Assembly (NCBI GenBank): GCA_039000515.1
Contig: JBCFYV010011172.1
Location: 78,459,846-78,523,845, forward strand
Direction of reading: 5' to 3'
DNA length: 64,000 bases
DNA from: Timema cristinae
Taxonomy: Eukaryota > Arthropoda > Insecta > Phasmatodea > Timematidae
Position 1 is the first letter of the stretch; each line of letters starts with the position of its first letter. Below are positions 33,901-42,900 of the stretch, piece after piece. Position numbers and translations under genes: made by a program. The notes under the pieces are model-generated. The model ran no database searches, had not been told where the DNA came from, and saw only the letters and a list, made by a program, of their open reading frames with translations.

Positions 33901-36900
33901 CAGTTAGAGGATGTGGAGTTCTGTGCCTGCTTTGTAGGTGTACGGTTTAATATGTAAACAGCACAATTTACAGATTCCGCCCAAAGCTCTTGAGGGAGGT
34001 TACTGCTGCAAAGCATCACCCGGGCACTCTCAACAATTGTGCGCATATCTCTCTTTGAGTGAGAGTTTTGTACGGGTGTGTATGGCGCTGTTCTCCAGCA
34101 ATGATTCCTTTTGAGGCAAAAAAATCCTGAAATTCCACATTGATGTATTCTGTACCATTGTCTGTATGGAGTATTTGCACACTTCACTTGTATTTTGTTT
34201 CTACAATCTTACAAAAATCTTTAAAACATTGTTCTATATCACTTTTATGTTAAATGAAAGATACTACTCTATAGCCAGAGTAGTCATCTTTGAAAGTAAC
34301 AAAGTACTTAGCTCCTCCTACAGACTCTACTGGCATGGCACCAAGATCACTGTATATTAACTCACCAACCTTCATCTTCTGGTGGGTTGGGTTATTGAAC
34401 GGGAGTTGTGGTTCTTTCCATATGCACAGCAAGGGCAAAATAAATTGTCTACATCACTCTGATCACACCCTCGGCTAAGCCTTTTGAGACTAACTCCTTC
34501 AAAGCTCTAACATTGATGTGGCCGAGGTGTTCGTGCCATAGCTTTAAACTAGTCTGAGTGACAAATTGGCTTCATTTGAGGTTAGAGTCTGAAAAACCAT
34601 TTTATACAGGTTATTTGGCTGGCGTTCACCACAAGCGACCAACTTTCCTTTTTCAAAAACTTCAACAAAATTGTCTGATTTTACTATTTTCATTCCTAGC
34701 TTGTGATTTTTCCTTCAGCCATGAGGTTCTTTTTCAGTTCCGGAACAAATAGGACATCTTAATGACCGAGTCATACCACTGACCATTCAGCAACTTACGA
34801 TTCATCACATCACCTTTCCCTCAGACAAAAAGCTTGTGGTTGTCACCAAGACACATAGAAGAACCATCACTAATCTCTTCAAACTTGTCAAAGTAGTCTC
34901 TGTGCCATGTCATATGGCTGGAAGCCCCACTGTCCATGGTCCAAGTATTCTTGTCAGAAAAAGAAATATATACATTTGCTTCCTCAACATTAAAGGCAGA
35001 AAAATTTGACTGGTCAGCTCTGCCTTTATCAAAGAATGGTCGATTTTTCTTCTCACTCCGGCAGTCACGGGCAAGGTGACTTTTACGTTGTCAGTTATAA
35101 CAGGTAAGTTTTCTTATGATTTGGTTACTTTGTTTTCCTGCTTCATAAAATCGTGGTTTATGTCTACGAGATTTAGTTTCTTGGTTAGTTATAGAAGCTA
35201 AGGCAGTTTCTTGCTCTTCCCCCTTAGTCAGGCTCGCCTCTTCATCAATCAGACGTGACGTCAAATTGGCGATGGTTTGTTTGTCCTCACTCATGGAAAG
35301 CCAGGCCTGTCTGAAACTCTTATATTTCAGAGTTTAACTACTCAAGATCTTGGTCATGATAGCTAGATCGCTGACTGAATCTCCGACCTCTTTTATTCGT
35401 TGGGCAAGAGCTTCCACTTTGGCGATGTGTTGAGCCACTGAATCGACCGAGCTCCACTGATAATGATAGAAACGCTCATGTACTATCATTTTATTTGTTT
35501 CTGATCTGTGCTCATAAATAGAATCTAGTTTGCTTAGAATTTCATAGGACGATTTACAATTTTAATCAAGGCAATCTGACTGAGCTCCATAGCTGAGGTA
35601 AGGGTAAACATAGCTACAGCGTCCCTTTGTTGCCATAGATCGATTCCTTTTTTTCATTTACAGTAGGCATAGCTTCCTCACCTTTTGCGATTTTGAAAAT
35701 ACCTTTGGCGCATAGAGCGCATGTCAACTGGAACTTCCACTGCTGGTAGTTACTACCATTAAACTTATTAACACTTGATATGTTGATCTTTTCCGACATT
35801 TTGACTAAAGTTCAAGGTTAAGATCAAGGTCTATTCTTACAGAAACAGATTCTATTAAGTAAATAAACTTATTTGCGTACAATTACTTGAAACTTCCCTT
35901 TTTAGTTTAACTGATAAACATAAATTTTCCGTGAGAATGTTCACTTAAATATTATGACACTAAACTTAATGTCCTCATGAAAAACAACTTTCTTGCGACG
36001 TTAACAGTCACGGTAGCATGGATAACTCGAGCAACAAAAACTACGAAACTGATTCGTTTTATCTTTAGAGAACCAACAACGCATTAGGAACTAATCCTGA
36101 CCTATTGAAAGCGTTTAGGAAAAATTATAGATTGTGATAATTCCTCAATTCTTACAACAAAACAAAACACAGAAACTATTCACAAAAACAAAGATTCTCT
36201 TGAGTTGCTTTAGTTAACAAGATTACCACAGAGTGAAACAAAGTACAGCCTGGGTATTTAGGTGCGATTTACAATATTCTGACAGTTTTGTTTCACGCAT
36301 GAACTATAAAAATATATAAACGATACAATGATGTTTAAATATGTTTAGTATATATTTTAAGATCAAAAATGATAAAATAATCTTGATATATGTTTCCATA
36401 CTACCACGTAATTTTGAGAGAATGATATTTCAAAATAATCTTTTGTGTACCCATCTATCTTTTCACATTCATAGAAATACAGTAAGTTCGATTATGTTTG
36501 CATGTTTATACTTAATTTTGAGGGGATGGTATTTCAAAGTAATGTTGTGTGTGTTCCATATTCTTACAAATACAAAAAGTTCAGTTATGTTTCCATGTCA
36601 CTACTAAATTTTGATGGAGAGATAATTCAAAGTAATGTTTTGTGTACCACACCTATTTTTTCACACTTTCTGTCTCGCACACACTCTATCTCTACCTCAC
36701 ACTTTCTCACACACTCTCTCACACATCTTCTCTCATTTCGACTGAGACTTTTTTCCTCTCTCACACACTCTCTCCACTTACACACACTATTAAACAATCT
36801 TTCCACATTATATTTATCACACTCGCTCTTAAACTCTCTTTCACTCAAACTCTTTCTATAAAATTATTCCTCTCTATCAAAATTTCTCTCACCCACTCTC

Positions 36901-39900
36901 ACATTCGCTCTCTCTCTCTCAAACGCCCTCTTTGTCTCAAACACTTTCTCTATCTCAAATTCTCTTTATCTGTCTCAAATTCTTTCTCAAATTCTCTCTC
37001 TCAAAATCACTCTTTCCCTCAAACACTTTAGCTCTCAAATTCTCTTTCTCGAACTTTATCACGATAAAACTATCTCTCTAGTCTCAAACGCTCTCTCAAT
37101 ATCTTTTTCTATTACACTCTCGGTCTCAATCTTTCTCTCTAACTCTCTTTCACTGAAACTTTCTCTAAGATTTTCTCTCTCTCTAATTTTTCTCTCAAAG
37201 TCTCTCTTACACGCTTTCATATTTTCTCTCTCTTTCACACAATACCAATCACAGTCTCTTTTCCAAAATTTCACTCACACTCTCACACACATACACTCTC
37301 TCTTTTTTAAACACTTTATCAGGCACTCTCTCTCACATACTCTCTCGTTTCTCTCTGTATCTCTGTCTCTCTCACACACATACACACACTCGCTCACTTT
37401 CTCTCTCACTAATAATAATTATAATTAGGGGTCTATTCAAACCCATCATTTAAGTTTTATATATGGCTATTATGATATTGATGTTCGCTGGCAAAATTTA
37501 TGTCATACGTCGCTATTATACACATTTAATAATACAATAAGCCTAGCTAAAAAATATGTTCATGTAAAGTTAACATTGCTTTAGTCGATTAACTTTGGGC
37601 GAAAATCGGGCGTCATTTCAGAAAAATGTCGACTGAGTGAGCTGAATATTTGTTTCCATATTCACTTTGCTTTTCTAAATAAGTTGTAAAAAGTCTCCAT
37701 CATTCGATTGTGCGCATACAATTTTACCGCGCGTAAATGGTGCTGAAAATTGTATTTAAAAAAATGATTTTCGCTAATATCTTCGTTCCTATTAACTTTA
37801 TGACCATGAGATATACTAACAAAGAAATAATATCGGAAAATTATATATAAAAAAGGTGGTGTACTGTATTGTGAACTACTGATGTATTGCTTTTGTTAGT
37901 AGACTTAAGATTATAGGTTTGTTGGGGTAAAGCTGTATATAGGAGATATGTCAATGTTTTTAGAAATATTGTAACTATCTCTCATCATTGTGCTATCTAT
38001 ATCCAGATGAAACAACTAACAGGACTTTTTACTTTCAGAAGCTACTCGATGGTTTTAAATTTACATTTTAAGCCAAATGACTTTTGTGAAGTTAATTTTT
38101 AGGCCAAATGATTTTAGGCAGAACGACTTTAGGCCAAATAACTTTAGTGAAATTAATTCTTAGGCCAAATGACTTTAGGCCAAGTGCCTTTAGGCCAAAA
38201 TACTTTTATGCCAAAGTTCTTTAGGCCAAAAGACTTTTATGCCAAAGTTCTTTAGGCCAAAGACTTTTATGCAAATTTATTTAGGCTAAATGATTTTTTG
38301 TTTCATTTGTAGCCAACTGCCGCGTCCCCTTCAATACATACAAACATGTTCTGAGATCTCAGGAAATTCCCAGGACACTTTTAGACGCCCGGGCCCGGGT
38401 GAGATGTACACGGTACCCCCTTTACGCACCTCTCATAGAGCCTGCTCACATGTAGTGTGTTGTGTTCTTTATACTAGAAATATTCTTACTTTCGACCTAT
38501 GTAGATAAAAAAAAATGTGTCATTTATATTTGATTTAAATAGAGGTGGGTGTTAGCCGTAGGTCACTGTCAAGGATATACCAGATTCTCAGCCCTATGGA
38601 AGTTCCGCTGCGCTTCTTAAGCCAGGTTGAGTCCATCACCACTGGGGTTCACTAGTGTCACTCTCAGTGATAAAAGCACTTCCAAATGTACAGTTGTTAA
38701 ACGACTCACTTAATATGTTTATCATAATGGGACCATTTGGTCTCTCTACCTAACCCTAGCTTCATGTAAGCTGACCATTTGACTCGAGATGAATATTAGT
38801 CTCCTATATTTAGTGAAACCATATTTAAAATGAACTGTTTTTTGAATGCCCCTTGATGGCACCTAGCAATACCCGTGTTTGAAGGACTCAAGCTCTCCCA
38901 CGAAGCGCAACTATTTTAACCTGGAGGCTGAGGGTCTGGCTTATGTTTGTCTGTGGTCCTAGGGTTCCAGGGACTAGCCCCTAACCCTCGTGGGTTCTGA
39001 GAACAACCTAAGGGCGATACATGATTGTTTTGGAGTCAGGACTTTTTTTATTGGGTTGATGGTTCTCTCATGGGAATGTATATATTTTTTCTATAAACCT
39101 CACCTTCTGGAAGTTTTATTGATGACGGAACAATCCTTGTGCCACTAATAGTGGAGAGGGGAGTATGTCCAGATGGTCCTAGTGGCTAATGAGTCCTCAT
39201 CTGTTCCAGGTGGAACGCAACTCTTTCCTGGGGCGCCACCTCGTGTCAACTCGGCCCATCAAGAGTGGTGAGGTGGTGCTGAAGGAGGCCCCCCTGGTGG
39301 TGGGTCCCTCTCAATCGGGGATTCCCGTATGTGTGGGATGTTACAAGCGCCTGACCACCCTCAGTGCCATCACCTGTCCGCGGTGTGGATGGCCAGCGTG
39401 TGGGTTGGAGTGTACCCTGTCTCCTCAACACCAGCCTGAGTGTGAGATGACCTCGACCAAGAGGAAGATCAAGGTCGGGTGGTGATAGATATGATCATGT
39501 TGCATTGTCAAGGCCATACCTAGGAGGGGTGTTTTTGGGCTTCATATAATATTTATTGTTGAACAAATGTTTATTTATCAAGAATGGGCAAATTTATGGT
39601 TTTTAAATAAAAAAATGCTAAGCGTAATTAAAAACTCACTTAAACACCCATACGAACTTTCTTTCCTGTAATTATTTTAATTAGTTCTATCAATTCTGAG
39701 TTGTTTGTTGCTCTAGGTGGAAATATCGGACCTAGACTCACATCAGCAGCCTGAGTACAGATGTTTGACAGTGTTACGGTGCCTGTACCAAAGAGAACAG
39801 ACCCTCAGTGCTGGGACAAGATCATGGGCTTGGAGCCCCACTCTGAGAAGAGGATCAGGTGTGGGAAGTATGAGGAGGATCGCGTTCACGTGGCCACTTT

Positions 39901-42900
39901 CATCAGGCAGTTCTTCCAACTGGAGGATGAATTCTCAGAGGAAGACATCCTCAAAATATGTGGAGTAGTACAGGTAGTCACAACACTGATACCTTTCCTC
40001 AGGTGGAAATTTAATCTAGAGGACGGTGTAAAACCTTATTGTATCACAAATAACCTCAAATAATCTGATTGGAATCGATCACTGACTTTTTGGACATTAT
40101 TCAGGCGTGACAGCTCACAGCTATCGTCCTGGTGATAAACCATTATCTTTTACCTCGTTCATCGCGTTCTTTGGATTACTCGCTGTATAATTCATTCCTC
40201 CTTCTTCAACTATGACAGCTTGTAGGTATAAAATTATATTTCATTATATATCATCTTGTTCAGATCAACAGCTATTTTATCCCACTAACGGACCCTCAGC
40301 ACGCTGCCGTGTACGATACTGCCTCCTTCATCGAGCACAACTGTCGTCCTAACTGCTCCAAGACCTTCACGGAGACAAATGAACTGATGATCAGGGTGGC
40401 TATTCCTGTGGAGAAGGGTGATCACCTGTCCATCAGCTACACGGAGCAGACCTGGGGTACGGCCAGGCGAAGGTACCATCTAGCGCAGGAACTGCTCCTG
40501 TGCTGCTGTGAGCGCTGTAAGGACCCAGCAGAGTTGGGGACCCTCTATAGCGCCATCCGATGTCGCTCGGGGTAGGTTCTGCTTTGTTATATCTTTTCTC
40601 CCCATTCAGGTCTCGTCTTCCTATCTACAGTATTAATATGCTTTTTTTTTTAGTTCTCATAGCGATAGTAGTGTAGTAGTGGGTTGAATTAGGAGGACTC
40701 TATTCCCTTACTTTTTTACTTTTATCCTTACATTCCCCCCTACCCACCCCACTTTTCCCTAGGTGAGGATGGTCTAGTAAGCACACATCATTATATACAA
40801 ATAATCTTAAAAACATTAGTGCTTGTTATATTTTGAGTTATATATGTGTTTTTTTAACTAAATCATTCAGTGGGAGGAGTGAAGTAAACTATGATAAGGG
40901 TAACGCTATTGGGGTTTGGTGCTCATATTTTAACCTGACTATCCCTTTAAATAACCTATTCTAATAAAAACTAATGGGGGTTATACCTCCTAATCCCTCC
41001 TAACTTTCTTCTGTGACTTGGGAGTGAGGAGCAGGGGGAGATACTTGCCCCCCAAACACTCTTATCATCATAGCCCTTTCCCTCACTAATGTATTTAAGA
41101 TTAGGAACAGTTTCATAGTTAGCTTGAGTACACCTAAAGTGTGGTGCTACACTAAATATATGACGACAACCACCTATAACAGAATGGAATGGGCCAGTTT
41201 TATATGCGAGACCCGACCCATTCCATTTCAGTTTAGGTAGGTGTCATATAGTATTTAGTGTAGCACTACACTTGAGGCGTACTCAATCTAACTATGAAAC
41301 TGGCCCATATGGGCCTGCTTCGTATTTTGATATAGCACGCCTAAAGTGCGGTGCTATAATAAATTAAAGACAGACACCTACCCCTAAACTCGAATGGAAT
41401 GGGCCAATTTCACATTACATTCTGGTCTAGGTAGGTGTCGTCTTTTATTTAGTACAGCACCACACATGAGGAGTACTAAGTATGACCATGAAACTTGCCC
41501 TATATTACTCTCTAATGGTTCCAAACCAAGAAGCAAGGTCAGGTGGTGAGCAAGTCCTCAACACTTTGGCAAGGAAGGTAAAATTGATACAATACCCTTT
41601 TCTACCCAGAGTGGGGTTTGTACCCTTTATTGAGTACAAATAATTATATAAAGTTCCTGATTAAGAGAGTGAACTTAAAAAAATTAAATCAACCTTTGAA
41701 TGATTAAAAGATGTTTACCCACAATTTGGGTTAAACTTCTTCCCATATCCCCAATTAGGTGTCGAATCCTAGCCCCTGGATCAGATTCAAGCACATAGCC
41801 ATTCATCTGAACTTAATTCCACCCATTTATTTTATAAATACCTAAATGAATATGGCTTGTGCATTGTTTACTCCCGTTTAGAGGGAATGCATTATCCATA
41901 CTTCTTAGCATGGTTATGGAAAATGTTTTCGTCCTATTTGTATACAGTATTTTGGGTCATGTAGCCCACTTATAAGGTGATTTTTTTCTTGTACTAAAAA
42001 TGTTTAATCATAAATGGGACTGCCATTTACACTGGGATTCGAACTTCTGGTGCAAATGACCTAGAAGTTATTTGAGTGATCAGAATATTTGTTTAATTGA
42101 TCTCCAGAAATTGTGAGGGGTACCTTGTCCCTGACAACCCCCTGGTGAACCTTAACACAAGAGATGATGCCAGCAACGAGCAATACCCTTACTCGGGGTA
42201 CACCAGTTGGAGTTGTCTCCTCTGCGGATCATCCAAGCAGCCCCAGGAGGTATATCAGCTCCTGAAGAGGATTGAGTCAGATATCAAGGAAACGGGAGAG
42301 ATGGACTTTGAGCTCAGAGAGAGGCTGCTATCCAGATTGGAAGGGGAAGTGCTGCACCCGAACCACTACTTCCTCACCGAGCTGAGGGTTGATCTGGCCC
42401 AGACCTATGGCAGGGTGGGTCCTGAGGGGTTGACCGAGATCAGTGACAAGAGGCTGGAGAGGAAGATGGAGCTGTGTCGCCAAGTGCTGGCTCTCGCAGA
42501 CATCTTGTTCCCAGGCAAGGCGTTCTTGTAGTGGAAGGAGATATTTTTGGTGCGCCGCGTTTTACTACCCATCCGGGCTATCCAATTATTTACACTAACC
42601 GAGAATAGATGAGGGCGATAGAGCTGATAAGTACATTTATCTCAATTTACATGTCAGTAAAGTGGGAAATCACTAAAAAAATACACTTATAGAGCCCCTT
42701 CTTCCCTGTCAACAGAAATCCAGTGGCACTGTAGGCTCTTGGGAAACAACTGTTTATGGTAAAACACCTTCAGAACACGGAGCTGGGATTCATATCTCTA
42801 CTTCCCTTTCACTAGCAAACAGTTTATTGAGAGAATAATGCTTTAAACAACTCTACCATGAATAAGAATTTGAGGGATATGATTGTACACATGGGTCTAT

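Noticed and set aside
36502..37274. Ser/Leu/His-rich and Glu/Arg-rich open frames
   Set aside because: They are translations of the CT/CA low-complexity tract in both directions.
42515..42531. SmydA ending at the stop 42529
   Set aside because: The conserved C-terminal helices are encoded at 43749 and 44157, and the splice phases fit a GC donor at 42515. The short form is kept only as a possible retained-intron product.
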